Of a stretch of DNA of 64,000 bases, positions 1 through 8,509 are shown piece after piece; the stretch's first letter is position 1; each line of letters starts with the position of its first letter. The notes beneath the pieces are model-generated. The model was not told where the DNA came from. It saw only the letters and a program-made list of their open reading frames with translations, and searched no databases. This DNA comes from Nitrospiraceae bacterium. Its GTDB lineage: Bacteria; Nitrospirota; Nitrospiria; Nitrospirales; Nitrospiraceae. The stretch lies in contig JAHBWI010000001.1 in NCBI GenBank assembly GCA_019637075.1, positions 620,001-684,000 on the forward strand. Reading direction: 5' to 3'. The translations under genes and the position numbers were made by a program.

Positions 1-304
1 TGCTCCACAGATTTCACGGTTCCACGCTCTCCATTTCGATCATTTTCAGACTAGTCCTACAAAGTACCGAGTCACTTCCGATATGTGAAGGCAACGGACC
101 AGGAATTGCCGACCGGTCGGCACGAGGCACTCGCCGGATGGCCACCCTTGCCTAGTATCGCCGCAGCAATCGGTCAAACACCCTCGTGCGACGGGATTTT
201 GCTGAGCGGATCGCGGTGGCACAGGCATTGCCAATGTCACGGGCACCGGGTCGCACCCGCCACCGATCATCAATGGATGGGTTTGTCGATCCTAAGGAGG
301 CGTT
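1..304. other. Intergenic region, no convincing gene
   Basis: Short open frames occur on both strands, but none has a ribosome binding site or a recognisable protein. The only signals I see are the sigma-54-type promoter at 217-232 and the AAGGAGG ribosome binding site just before 305. Confidence 0.5.
217..232 (+). promoter_or_regulatory. Candidate sigma-54 (-24/-12) promoter
   Basis: TGGCACAGGCATTGCC matches the sigma-54 consensus TGGCAC-N5-TTGC(A/T) at every conserved position except the last base. GG and GC are separated by exactly 10 bases. Transcription would start near 243, leaving a leader of about 60 bases before the gene at 305. An NtrC-family activator is encoded at 6816-8222. The assignment is from sequence only. 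Confidence 0.6.
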
Positions 305-820
305 ATGTCTATATCAGGTATCGGGTCGTCGTCTATGGTGCAATGGCTCCAGAGTTACCTCTCCAACCCCAAAACCCCGGGCGAGACCCAGGCCGCATGC
401 GGCTGTCAACACTCATCCGATAGCGCATCGATTTCTCAAGATGCGATCCAACAGAATGCGAACCAGGCCTTGCAGTCTCTTGATCCAAGTCAGGCCTCCG
501 GCGCAAGCGCAACCCAAGGCCATCACCATCACCGTCATCACCATGGGAGCGGTCAGCAGGAGGGGAACTTCGTGAGCCAACTTGCTCAGGCGATCGCGAC
601 TGACCTCCAGCAGGCAAGCGGGAACACCACCTCAGCCGACGCCTCGGTCGCAACCGGGGATACCCCGGCCCAGCCCGTCAATTCGACAGGCGATTCCTTT
701 GTGACTCGGCTGGCCGACTTGATTGCCCACGACTTACTTGCGCAGTATCAGCAACAGTCCCAAGCCTCGACATCCGCTTCCTCAACCAGCACCGGCAATC
801 AGGTTCCCCCAGCGGCCTGA
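305..820 (+). CDS. Hypothetical His-rich protein with internal repeat
   Basis: This is a 171-residue protein of unknown function. A strong AAGGAGG site sits 5 bases before the ATG. The sequence is Ser/Gln/Thr-rich and low in complexity. It has a CGC pair near residues 32-34 and a histidine block at residues 73-80 (seven His, one Arg) that could bind metal. The motif FVxxLAxxIAxDL occurs twice, at about residues 89-101 and 132-144, suggesting a duplicated amphipathic helix. No signal peptide or membrane segment is visible. A good sigma-54 promoter match lies upstream, so expression may depend on an NtrC-type activator. A hairpin at 832-868 follows the stop. I do not recognise the family. Confidence 0.7.
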   Translation: MSISGIGSSSMVQWLQSYLSNPKTPGETQAACGCQHSSDSASISQDAIQQNANQALQSLDPSQASGASATQGHHHHRHHHGSGQQEGNFVSQLAQAIATDLQQASGNTTSADASVATGDTPAQPVNSTGDSFVTRLADLIAHDLLAQYQQQSQASTSASSTSTGNQVPPAA

Positions 821-831
821 ACTCACGCAAC

Positions 832-868
832 GCCTGCGGGCCGGCCCACGTGACGGTGGCCCGCAGGC
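832..868. terminator. Hairpin between convergent genes
   Basis: GCCTGCGGGCC (832-842) and GGCCCGCAGGC (858-868) form a perfect 11-bp stem with a 15-base loop. It lies between the stop at 820 and the converging gene end at 884. Neither side has a clear U-tract, so it may be a bidirectional but not classical intrinsic terminator. Confidence 0.5.
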
Positions 869-883
869 ACCAGCCTCCCCGGC

Positions 884-1498
884 CTAATACGGGGACGGCC
901 CTCCATATCCACCCCGTCCGCGTCCGCCACGACGCCGTGGGGCCCCCTCGGAAGGGCCATCCGACGGACGCGACAGGACTACCACGGGTGCCTTCGCGAC
1001 GACACGGATCTCCACCAACGCCTCGGAAAACGCGAGTCGCTGTACCTGCAGCACCGTGCTCGCGACCTCCGGATGGTCGCTGTAGATGTCTCGTCGGACC
1101 TTGGGCCCCACGGTCAACAGCACCGGCATATCCGTAACGTAGAGCGTCTCCTCAAGCACGTCCGCCATGGTCAAGCTAAACTGCTGCAGGACCTTGGCAA
1201 CATTGGCATAGGCCTGACGCAACTGTGCCTCCATGTTCCCCTTGCCTGCTAGTCCTCCCTTATCATCCAGGCTGACTTGCCCGGCCACGAAGACCAACCC
1301 TCCGGACTTGACACCTTGCACCAGTCCGAATTCCTGCTCCCACGGCGTGCCCAACGGCTTAATTTCCTTCGTCGAGGGTGCAACAGGGCCGGGATATTCT
1401 CGCCCAGGATGGGACCGTGGGGAGTCCGCACATCCTGCGCTCAGTACCCCGCCAAGCAGCAATAGACCCTGCACCAACGTTGTCCCCTTCTGCTTCAC
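884..1498 (-). CDS. RidA/YjgF-family domain lipoprotein
   Basis: This 204-residue protein has an N-terminal lipoprotein signal ending in LSAGC, with the lipobox Cys at residue 23. A RidA/YjgF/UK114 domain follows at about residues 50-170: VFVAGQ, then the NV-KVL-Q helix, DVLEETLYVTDM, and the end VEIRVVAKA. Cytosolic RidA proteins hydrolyse reactive enamine/imine intermediates. Here the signal predicts a membrane-anchored periplasmic form, so the substrate is unclear. The C-terminal 35 residues are rich in Arg and Gly (RRRGGRGRGGYGG) and lie outside the domain. The gene converges on the His-rich gene at 305-820. Confidence 0.8.
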   Translation of the reverse strand: MKQKGTTLVQGLLLLGGVLSAGCADSPRSHPGREYPGPVAPSTKEIKPLGTPWEQEFGLVQGVKSGGLVFVAGQVSLDDKGGLAGKGNMEAQLRQAYANVAKVLQQFSLTMADVLEETLYVTDMPVLLTVGPKVRRDIYSDHPEVASTVLQVQRLAFSEALVEIRVVAKAPVVVLSRPSDGPSEGAPRRRGGRGRGGYGGPSPY

Positions 1499-1878
1499 CT
1501 TTCACCTCCTCCTTGAGCTGATCCCATGCATCAGTCATCCGTCGCGCCTCTTCGCGTCTGTCCATCGGTCAACGGTCCGCGCCCTAAGGCCCTTCCTCAA
1601 TCGAACAGTCGTCCGTTCCGTCGCAGAGGTTACACATGGTCCGGCACAGGTGATTCCGATGACTCTGGACGCCATCCGACAGGGGCCTTTCGGCAGCACA
1701 CCTGCTCCATCGTTGTCGGAGTGGTCCTACAATTTATCGGGCGCTCATCCCACCTACGATTGCGGCGGGCCAGGAATTGTCGTCCGTACCCAGGCGACTA
1801 TATGACGTGGGGTGAGTTTCCATCACCGTTGGTGCAACGCACCGGTGCACGCGCGAGATATCTGGAGGTACATAACCC
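1499..1878. other. Intergenic region between divergent genes
   Basis: This 380-base spacer separates the RidA-like lipoprotein (minus) from the gene at 1879 (plus). No gene is supported. A weak sigma-70-like pair, TTGTCG at 1777-1782 and TATATG at 1799-1804 with a 16-base spacer, could drive the gene at 1879, which has its own GGAGGT site. Confidence 0.4.
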
Positions 1879-2328
1879 ATGAGTGGTCGTACCGGATTGC
1901 CTATGCTGCTGTGGCTGGGATGCGGAATTGTGCTCGGAGTCATGTCCGATCATTACTACGAAGGTTCGCACCGTGACTATTGGAGGGAACAAGAAATGCC
2001 GGCCCATTTTCAGGAGGCGGCTGCACAACTCACTCAGGCTCTCGCGCTTTCGAATGCCCAACAGGCCCAAGTCGAACCGATCGTCGTCCAAGCATACCTT
2101 CAACTCCTGGAACTCCGATTCGCGCACCAACCGGAAGTCGAAAGGATCATCACTCAAACGATCTCCCGTATCAGTGAGCACTTGTCGCCCGATCAGCAGG
2201 ACGAACTGGGAGAAGTCTATGCCCGCCTCCAAGATCGCTGGCAACGTTCGCGGAACTACCTGCTCGAGGCCGCTGTCCAGTCTCCGCGCAACCCTCCGGT
2301 TAAGGTGACTGCAGCCGGAACACCGTGA
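1879..2328 (+). CDS. Small membrane-anchored, helix-rich hypothetical protein
   Basis: This 149-residue protein has GGAGGT about 9 bases before its ATG. Residues 6-22 (LPMLLWLGCGIVLGVMS) form an uncleaved membrane segment or signal. The remainder is Gln-rich amphipathic helix containing LSPDQQDELGEVYARLQDRW, reminiscent of the Spy/CpxP/LTXXQ and periplasmic heavy-metal sensor families (small envelope helical proteins). That resemblance is weak and is inference. A porin gene lies 248 bases downstream on the same strand. Confidence 0.6.
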   Translation: MSGRTGLPMLLWLGCGIVLGVMSDHYYEGSHRDYWREQEMPAHFQEAAAQLTQALALSNAQQAQVEPIVVQAYLQLLELRFAHQPEVERIITQTISRISEHLSPDQQDELGEVYARLQDRWQRSRNYLLEAAVQSPRNPPVKVTAAGTP

Positions 2329-2576
2329 GCCGACTTTGACCGACACAAGACGAAGCCGGCAATGGGGCGGTGCATTGGTGCCATCCCGCCGAACCGCTCC
2401 GCACGAAGACCGTCTGAGGCCTCGCCTCACTCTCATGGACACTTCGTTCAGTCAGTGCGCGCGAGGAGGTACCCCACCAGTGCGACGCTAGAGCAAGACA
2501 GCATAGAGCGGCCAGAGACCAGCAAGAGTCCAGAGCCCCCAATCAGCTATTTCTCACCTGAACAGGGAGGCTCAGC

Positions 2577-4058
2577 ATGAAACGTTGGCTCTACCTCGTG
2601 ACACTTGTCATGGTCGGTCTATTGCAAACAAGCCCGCTGAGAGCAGAAGTCACGCCGGAAGAACTCAGGAAACTCGTGGATGAAGCGGTCGAGAAGCGAC
2701 TCCGTGAGCTCAAACGACGGGAAGGTACCGGTGAGCGCAAGGACAACGCTCCGGAATCGGCCAACGAACCCGGGGTCGGTTCGCTGCCGGAAGTGGGACG
2801 AGAACGAAGAGCCGACACGCAACCCGCCTTGTCGTTCGGCTCCACCGGATCCGGCCGTCTCGTATACGCCAAACCCTTCGTGACCGCTCCCAAAGCCATC
2901 GTCGGCGGCTACATGGACATTCAATATCGAACCCAACGGCACGCGAGCATCGACAACGGTTTCGGTGGAGTCGCCAGCGGCTTCGATCAACAACGATTCG
3001 TACCGTTTATCTATGCCGACATCACGGAACACGTGAAAATGGCCTCCGAGCTCGAAATCGAGCATGGGATTCGGGAGACATCTTCCAATGAGTTGGAGTT
3101 CGGCCTCGAGTTTGCCCATATCGACTATTTGGTGAACGAACAGTTCAATCTGCGCGCAGGCATCCTGCTGCTGCCCCTCGGCAAGTTCAATCTCCTTCAC
3201 GACTCGCCGCTGAACGATCTGACCGATCGTCCCCTCGTCAGTCAGTTCATCATCCCCTCCACCGTTTCGGAAACAGGCATCGGCTTTTACGGAACCTTGT
3301 ATCCGGGACGAACCAGCAAGCTGGACTATGAGTTTTATGTCACGACCGGCCCTTGCGGGTACGACAAGGCCGGCACGCCGCTGGTGAATGAAGCGGAAGG
3401 TACCCGGGGAGCGCGCCAGAGAAAATGCAGCAGTACCGATGGACTGGCGATCAACAACGGCAAAACGGTCGTCGGGCGCGTGGCCTATAGCCCGGTGCTG
3501 GGAATCGAGGTCGGCGGCTCCGGGTACTACGGCAACTCGGCGCCGGCCGGGAACTACAATCCATTGAGCATCATGGCGGTCGACTGGACTCTGCAGCGCG
3601 GACCGTTCGAACTCCTTGGCGAAGCGGCCTGGGCCTATGCACGAGGGAATTCGCGCGCAATTCAAACGAACAATCTGGGAGTCCTCCCCGGCTCACTGCT
3701 GAGCAGCATCGATCCAAGCAACAATAGTCTGGGGGTGCCGCCGCAACGCATGAATGGGTTTTATGTTCAGGGGAACTACCATTTCATGCCGGCGTTCTTG
3801 ACCGCACTGTCGCCGAAACGATTCGGAGAGGGCGCGACCTTTACCGCCGTCATTCGCTACGACCGCGTGAACACCAACTTGGACAATCACGCCGGATTCG
3901 GCCAGATGGAGCAAATTTCCTTCGGGCTGAACTATCGGCCGGTTGAAGATGCGGTGTTCAAGCTGAGCTATCAGTATCAGCCGAAGGCCTTCAACCCGAA
4001 CACGGTCCAACGCATCCATGACGGAGCGTTGGTGCTGTCAGCGGCAACGTATTTCTAG
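2577..4058 (+). CDS. Outer-membrane porin-like beta-barrel protein
   Basis: This 493-residue protein has a signal peptide (residues 1-23, ending PLRA). A charged coiled-coil segment follows at about residues 26-50 (TPEELRKLVDEAVEKRL...). The rest shows alternating hydrophobic, aromatic-rich strands with Gly turns, consistent with a beta-barrel, and the chain ends in an aromatic residue (ATYF), as outer-membrane proteins do. It resembles phosphate-selective or carbohydrate porin-like families. Substrate cannot be read from sequence. AGGGAGG precedes the ATG. The Cys pair in the middle (PCGYD...RKCSS) may form a loop disulphide. Confidence 0.75.
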   Translation: MKRWLYLVTLVMVGLLQTSPLRAEVTPEELRKLVDEAVEKRLRELKRREGTGERKDNAPESANEPGVGSLPEVGRERRADTQPALSFGSTGSGRLVYAKPFVTAPKAIVGGYMDIQYRTQRHASIDNGFGGVASGFDQQRFVPFIYADITEHVKMASELEIEHGIRETSSNELEFGLEFAHIDYLVNEQFNLRAGILLLPLGKFNLLHDSPLNDLTDRPLVSQFIIPSTVSETGIGFYGTLYPGRTSKLDYEFYVTTGPCGYDKAGTPLVNEAEGTRGARQRKCSSTDGLAINNGKTVVGRVAYSPVLGIEVGGSGYYGNSAPAGNYNPLSIMAVDWTLQRGPFELLGEAAWAYARGNSRAIQTNNLGVLPGSLLSSIDPSNNSLGVPPQRMNGFYVQGNYHFMPAFLTALSPKRFGEGATFTAVIRYDRVNTNLDNHAGFGQMEQISFGLNYRPVEDAVFKLSYQYQPKAFNPNTVQRIHDGALVLSAATYF

Positions 4059-4246
4059 CTTGAGCCGGAAAGTGGCCGACCAGCTGTGCTACAGGCGCGG
4101 GCGGAAGTTGCAGGAAGAGTGCGGATCTCTATGTCGTAGGCCACCACGGAGAACAAGCGAGGACATCGACTCATAAAGGAAGTGACAGGGGTCCCCAGGC
4201 AAGCCACATCGACGGGATACTTACCAGTGAACATCCCCAAGTGGGA

Positions 4247-5590
4247 TCACCGGCCCCCGTAGGTTCGCGCGGCGTTATCAATGGCCTGTTGAATAGAAGC
4301 CAGGAGTAAGGGATTGGCTCCGTACTGCCGCCGGGCCTCGTCGAAAAGACGGGTCTTCATCAGTTGCACGTCGGCGGGGGACTTGCCGCGAAAGGCCTGC
4401 TCCAGGGAGGCAGCGGACCTGGTTCTGATCGTGCCCATCTCGCTAGGACTCGGCATGGTGGATGTGCGCTGGAGATCCGCCTTGATTCGCGTCAACTGCC
4501 CCACTGCCCGCTCCTTCACTGCCACGAGACTCCCGACCGCTCGTATCTGAATTGCGGCGCGTGCCGGAGGCGAATCGGGCAATCCCGCCAGCGACGCCGC
4601 CACCGCCTGCCGAGCCGGCAAGGTCTGAAGCCGCACAGCCTGCTCCATCTTCCCCAGAATCGCGGTGGCCCTTGCGGCATGGTACTGAATCAGTTCAACA
4701 GCGGCGCGGACCGGCTGAAGTTGTTGACCAATCTGAGTTACGGCGCTATTGAGCGCCGGTTCCAGTTCACGTTGATAACGCTCGATCAAGGTGGCAGCCT
4801 CGGCTGCCACTGCCACGGCCAATTTCGGCACGTCCAAAACATTCTGTATTTGCAGAATCCGGCTGATGCTGGCCAACAACGCGTCGGTCCCCAAAAGCAC
4901 GACGTCATTGAATTTCCTCTGCAGTTTCGCAGCGGCAACTCCACGCTGCGCCATCGCCACTTGCTTCGCATTGGCTAATTGGCGCCCATTGATCTCCGCC
5001 GCCTGATTTAGTTCCGTCTCGATCATCCGCCGCATGGATTCGAGGGACCCATCGGCGAGCAACCGTTTATTTTCCAACATTGGATCGGTCACGCCGGCCG
5101 ATGAAGACGGATTGGTCGCGCCAAGGCGCGGAGGCGCGCTCTGCACCCCGATAGCTCCCAAACGGTTGCCCGCACCGCCCCCCGGTAGCATGGTTTGTGG
5201 ACCGGGCACCGCCTGTGTCGCCGGCTGGTTCAGGCTCGCCTGCAGCCGAGCCTTGTCCTCCCCCGTCAACCGGCTGGCTTCAGCCAGCGCGTTGCGCAAC
5301 GACCGGAGCCCCTCATCCGCGAGCTGTTGCGCCTGTGAAATTTGTCCCGTGGTTTCGGTCTCAACCTGCCGCAACGCCTCATCCAACTCTTGCTGCCGGG
5401 ACACCCGATCTTTCTCCAGTTTCCGCTGGATGAGTTGAAGCGCGTTGATCGCCGCATCCACGACGCAGGTCGCACCGGCCGAAACCACTGCTGCCGTGCA
5501 ACTAATGACGCTCTCGCAACAGGCCCATGCGGATGTGGGAATACTCACAGCCAGCAGGAAGCAGCAAGGCAAGCTCAGAGAGCGAAGCAA
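4247..5590 (-). CDS. Exported coiled-coil protein of unknown function
   Basis: This 447-residue protein starts with a cleavable signal peptide (about residues 1-24, ending SAWAC). A short Cys-rich stretch follows (CCESVISC...ATC, four Cys in about 20 residues). Residues 45-115 and 175-320 are long charged/Gln/Ala helices predicted to be coiled coil, separated by a Pro/Gly-rich linker (about residues 120-170). The C-terminus is also helical. I do not recognise a family. The Cys cluster suggests periplasmic disulphides or a lipoprotein-like anchor. It converges on the porin gene with a 188-base gap. Confidence 0.65.
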   Translation of the reverse strand: MLRSLSLPCCFLLAVSIPTSAWACCESVISCTAAVVSAGATCVVDAAINALQLIQRKLEKDRVSRQQELDEALRQVETETTGQISQAQQLADEGLRSLRNALAEASRLTGEDKARLQASLNQPATQAVPGPQTMLPGGGAGNRLGAIGVQSAPPRLGATNPSSSAGVTDPMLENKRLLADGSLESMRRMIETELNQAAEINGRQLANAKQVAMAQRGVAAAKLQRKFNDVVLLGTDALLASISRILQIQNVLDVPKLAVAVAAEAATLIERYQRELEPALNSAVTQIGQQLQPVRAAVELIQYHAARATAILGKMEQAVRLQTLPARQAVAASLAGLPDSPPARAAIQIRAVGSLVAVKERAVGQLTRIKADLQRTSTMPSPSEMGTIRTRSAASLEQAFRGKSPADVQLMKTRLFDEARRQYGANPLLLASIQQAIDNAARTYGGR

Positions 5591-5736
5591 TAGCCTCGAT
5601 GGACGAATCGACGCAGGAATTAGATTGGCGGAAGATGGCTCAGGTTGGAGCAGGTGACACCCCGCTTGTCAGGCCGGATGGCCGGATTGGCGGGGATTGT
5701 ACCAGGTTGGCAGGCCACCCGGTAGGTGGAGAAAGT

Positions 5737-6144
5737 TCAGACTTTGCTGCTGGCGCCGGCATAGGCGGTTGCATGGACGCCGGACGTCGCCGCCTCTTCG
5801 AGGCGGATGGCCAGATGACTTTGCCCGGCGATGGGGTCGAGGCTGGCGACAATCTCCCGCACGCGACGCCCCACGACTCGCTCGATCCGTTCCTTCAGCA
5901 TGTCCTGACAGGCCCGCATCATGGCCTCATGCACTTGCCTCAACAAATCCCGTCCGGCCTCGGATTGGGCGAGGCGCTCTTCCGCCGGCACCGCCACACT
6001 GCGCGTCAACGTGACGTCGATGACATCTTCCATCATATCCACGGCGACATGGGAGTAGTTGGAGCGCATGAACTCGGTGTGGAAATTGAGCGTTGCCAGC
6101 ATGACCGCATATTCGATGTCCGCCTTGCTCTGTGTCTGCTCCAT
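5737..6144 (-). CDS. DUF2294-domain protein
   Basis: From the ATG at 6144, preceded by AGGAG at good spacing, the product is 135 residues. The pattern is DMMEDVIDVTLTRSVAVPAEERLAQ, then a long helix, then RVVGRRVREIVASLDP and an Arg-rich end. This fits the DUF2294 (PF10057-like) family, whose biochemical role is not established. The frame stays open to an upstream ATG at 6303, adding 53 residues with a CLICG motif and a C-x2-H. The longer form cannot be excluded. The gene follows the zinc-ribbon gene at 6323-6520, so both may share the promoter near 6586. Confidence 0.65.
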   Translation of the reverse strand: MEQTQSKADIEYAVMLATLNFHTEFMRSNYSHVAVDMMEDVIDVTLTRSVAVPAEERLAQSEAGRDLLRQVHEAMMRACQDMLKERIERVVGRRVREIVASLDPIAGQSHLAIRLEEAATSGVHATAYAGASSKV

Positions 6145-6322
6145 GATGTGTCTCCTACAGGGCGTGGGCCGCAGCCGTTGGGGGCGAAGCCTGCCCAGCT
6201 TCACCCCGTCCAGAAACCGATCCACCAGAAACGCATCTGCGGAGCGTACTCCCGGCTGAACCGTCGCTCCGCAGATCAGGCATTCGCTTGCCGTGCCGCT
6301 CATGGGTTCATTGCTCCCGCAA

Positions 6323-6520
6323 CTAGACTGCCGTCACCACCGCCAGCCGAGCCCGTTCGACACGCGGCTCCACGCGATGGCGCCGGTTGGCCAAGATCAC
6401 AGGGTCCACGATGTCGCCGCACATGAGACAGTGCATGGCTGAAAACTTTTGTCCCTGCGTCTCCAGTTGATCGTCATAGTTCTCTCTGAACATCGGACTA
6501 TTGCAGCGAAGGCAATTCAT
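6323..6520 (-). CDS. Small zinc-ribbon protein
   Basis: This 65-residue protein has two CxxC pairs: CLRC at residues 3-6 and CLMC at about residues 31-34. They form a probable four-Cys zinc ribbon, followed by a basic tail (NRRHRVEPRVERAR). The ATG at 6520 has GAGG a few bases upstream. An in-frame extension to 6763 has no support and crosses the promoter candidate at 6586-6601. Similar tiny zinc ribbons often act in transcription or as metal-binding adaptors, but no function can be assigned here. Confidence 0.65.
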   Translation of the reverse strand: MNCLRCNSPMFRENYDDQLETQGQKFSAMHCLMCGDIVDPVILANRRHRVEPRVERARLAVVTAV

Positions 6521-6815
6521 GAGGTCCTCGCAAAAAAAAGGTGATGCGCGAACAAGATGTCCGCGAGATGAATACAACTTCGCTTTGCAAGCCCCGATCC
6601 AGCAATCAGGAACCGGCTGAAGGAGGGGCGCCGCACGAATATCCTGGATTTTCAATGCAGTGATGCGGAAGTCAAGGCACGGTTTTCGTCCGTCGTTCTC
6701 GTGTATCTCGCCATACTGCCGATGCGGTGCGAGCACGCACGTGCTCTGCCGCACATCGTGCACGGGCGCTCATCGCTTGTGGAATGGGAAAGAGAAAACG
6801 GGAAGCGATCGGAGT
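6521..6815. other. Intergenic region upstream of zinc-ribbon gene
   Basis: It holds the candidate sigma-54 promoter at 6586-6601 (minus strand) and an A8 run near 6532-6539. I see no gene in the remainder. Confidence 0.4.
6586..6601 (-). promoter_or_regulatory. Candidate sigma-54 promoter for the 6520 operon
   Basis: Read on the minus strand, TGGATCGGGGCTTGCA has the GG-N10-GC spacing and a full TTGCA -12 element. Two mismatches (AT for CA) lie in the -24 element. A start near 6574 leaves a leader of about 55 bases to the ATG at 6520, a layout like that of the gene at 305. An NtrC-type activator is encoded immediately upstream. Confidence 0.4.
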
Positions 6816-8222
6816 TCAGGAGCGGGGCTTTCTCCGTCGATCCAACATCCAGCGGGTGATGCTCAATTGCTTGGCCGCAAGGGTTTTATTGCCGCCCGAC
6901 CTGGCAAGCACTTCGGCAATGATGCGGTCTTCAAGATCGGAGAGCGACTGGGTGCCGACCTCAAAGGCGATGTGGACCTGATCCGAATCCGCTGGTTGCC
7001 CCCCTTGAGGCATCGGTGTAGGCACGCCTTGAACCGGCATCGTCGCCTGGTTGTGGAGGTCTGACGGGAAATGCTCGGCTTCCAGACTTGCACCGCGGCA
7101 AAAGAGCACCGCCCGTTCGATCAGATTGCTCAGTTCCCGCACGTTGCCCGGAAAGGGATAGCGGCGCAGCAGGACCTGTGAGCTCGCACCCAACATGCGC
7201 ACCGGTTTCTTCAACGCCGAAGCCGAGCGCGCGAGAAACTGCTCGGCCATCGGAATGATGTCTTCGGCACGGTCACGCAACGGAGGCACCGTCATAGTCA
7301 CGACGTTCAACCGGAAGTAGAGGTCTTCGCGAAATTCTCCCTTGGCGACCGCATCCTTAAGGTCGCGATTCGTGGCCGCCATCACCCGCACCTCGATGGG
7401 GATATTCGCGCCCCCGCCTACCCGGCGGATCGTCCGTTCCTCCAACACCCGCAGCAGCTTGGCCTGCAGCGGCAGCGGGAGATCGCCGATCTCGTCGAAG
7501 AACACGGTTCCGCCTTCCGCCAACTCCATCAAGCCGCACTTTCTGCCCGTGGCGCCGGTGAAAGAACCTTTTTCATGCCCGAAGAGCTCGCTCTCGAACA
7601 AATCGCGCGGAATCGACGGACAATCCACCTCGACACAGGGCTTCGCGGCACGCGCGCTGTTGTAGTGAATGACCCGGCCCATGTACTGCTTTCCTGTGCC
7701 TGTTTCCCCCTGGAGCAGCACGGTGACCCGATCGTTTTTCGCCAACTCGCGGATCTGCGCCAGGAACGCTTGGGTGACCGGGCTCTTCGCGATGACGCGA
7801 TCCAGCGCATAGCGCGCGACATCTTGGCCGCTGTGGAGTTGGACCTGCCGCTGAAGGGTGAGATAGTCGGCCGCCCGACGCAGCGTGTGCAATAGATCGT
7901 CCATATCGATGCTCTTGGCCACAAAGTCGAAGGCCCCGAGCCTCATAGCTTCCACTGCATCCTTCACGGTCCCCCTTGCGGTCAGCACGATCACCGGCAA
8001 CGACGGGGAAAGGTGCTTGACCCGCGCGAGCACATCAAGGCCGGAAAGGTTCGGCATCACGAGATCAACCACCAGCATATCCGGCTCGAAGGAGCGCAAG
8101 AGGGCCAACGCCTCCTCGCCCGTCCCGGCCGTCTGTACTACATAACCGTGGTCGCGCAGCCGCAATGCAAACGCCTCGCGCACCGAGGCTTCATCTTCGA
8201 GCAGTAGTAAGTTCCACGCCAT
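6816..8222 (-). CDS. NtrC-family sigma-54-dependent response regulator
   Basis: This is a 468-residue protein, with the start chosen at MAWNLLLLED. The receiver domain is at residues 1-120, with the phospho-acceptor Asp near residue 53 (VVDLVMP). The AAA+ sigma-54 interaction domain is at about 140-380: Walker A GETGTGKQ, the loop GSFTGA (the usual GAFTGA with Ala to Ser), and Walker B GGTVFFDEIGD. A Fis-type HTH is at the C-terminus (GGNKTLAAKQLSITRWMLDRR). It would activate sigma-54 promoters when phosphorylated. The cognate sensor is probably the kinase at 8510-10540 just upstream. Candidate targets are the promoters at 217-232 and 6586-6601. Confidence 0.92.
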   Translation of the reverse strand: MAWNLLLLEDEASVREAFALRLRDHGYVVQTAGTGEEALALLRSFEPDMLVVDLVMPNLSGLDVLARVKHLSPSLPVIVLTARGTVKDAVEAMRLGAFDFVAKSIDMDDLLHTLRRAADYLTLQRQVQLHSGQDVARYALDRVIAKSPVTQAFLAQIRELAKNDRVTVLLQGETGTGKQYMGRVIHYNSARAAKPCVEVDCPSIPRDLFESELFGHEKGSFTGATGRKCGLMELAEGGTVFFDEIGDLPLPLQAKLLRVLEERTIRRVGGGANIPIEVRVMAATNRDLKDAVAKGEFREDLYFRLNVVTMTVPPLRDRAEDIIPMAEQFLARSASALKKPVRMLGASSQVLLRRYPFPGNVRELSNLIERAVLFCRGASLEAEHFPSDLHNQATMPVQGVPTPMPQGGQPADSDQVHIAFEVGTQSLSDLEDRIIAEVLARSGGNKTLAAKQLSITRWMLDRRRKPRS

Positions 8223-8389
8223 ATCTAAAATGCCTGGGAAGACGTATATCGCGTACCGAGCGTAAGACGTAAAACGTCGGACGTCAAATATCAGCCGCTT
8301 CAAGGGACAGAACGTCTTGCGTATCTCGTCGTCCGTATCTCATTCTGATGTCTCACGTCTGACGGCTACGGTATTGCCGGTCCGGGCAC
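8223..8389. other. Low-complexity spacer of repeated short words
   Basis: The spacer is built from variants of ACGT / CGTATCTCGT / TCTCACGTCTGACG. GTATCTCGTC and CGTATCTCAT follow each other near 8320-8343. Similar words recur at 19115-19250, 21070-21200 and 21720-21795. I see no gene. See the finding on intergenic words. Confidence 0.5.
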
Positions 8390-8506
8390 AATGCTCAAAA
8401 TGCCCGTCCGGCAAGGCCGCAGCAAGCGCAGGGTTGAGGCGTACTGAGAGCCGTACGTCGAGGCTCTAAGCGCCGCGAGAACGCTGACGGGGGCATTTTC
8501 AGCATT
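8390..8506. repeat. Large imperfect inverted repeat (REP/MITE-like hairpin)
   Basis: The outer arms are AATGCTCAAAATGCCCGTC (8390-8408) and GACGGGGGCATTTTCAGCATT (8486-8506). They are reverse complements except for one substitution and a 2-base insertion. Inside, AGAGCC and GGCTCT flank GTACGTCGA as a second stem, so about 117 bases can fold into one long hairpin. It lies immediately after the kinase stop at 8510 and before the response regulator. It could end transcription or be a dispersed palindromic element. No second copy was found in this window. Confidence 0.6.
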
Positions 8507-8509
8507 GCG

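Noticed and set aside
85-575. Two overlapping open frames upstream of and across the gene at 305
   Set aside because: They have no ribosome binding site and a biased, low-quality composition, and they overlap the better-supported gene in another frame.
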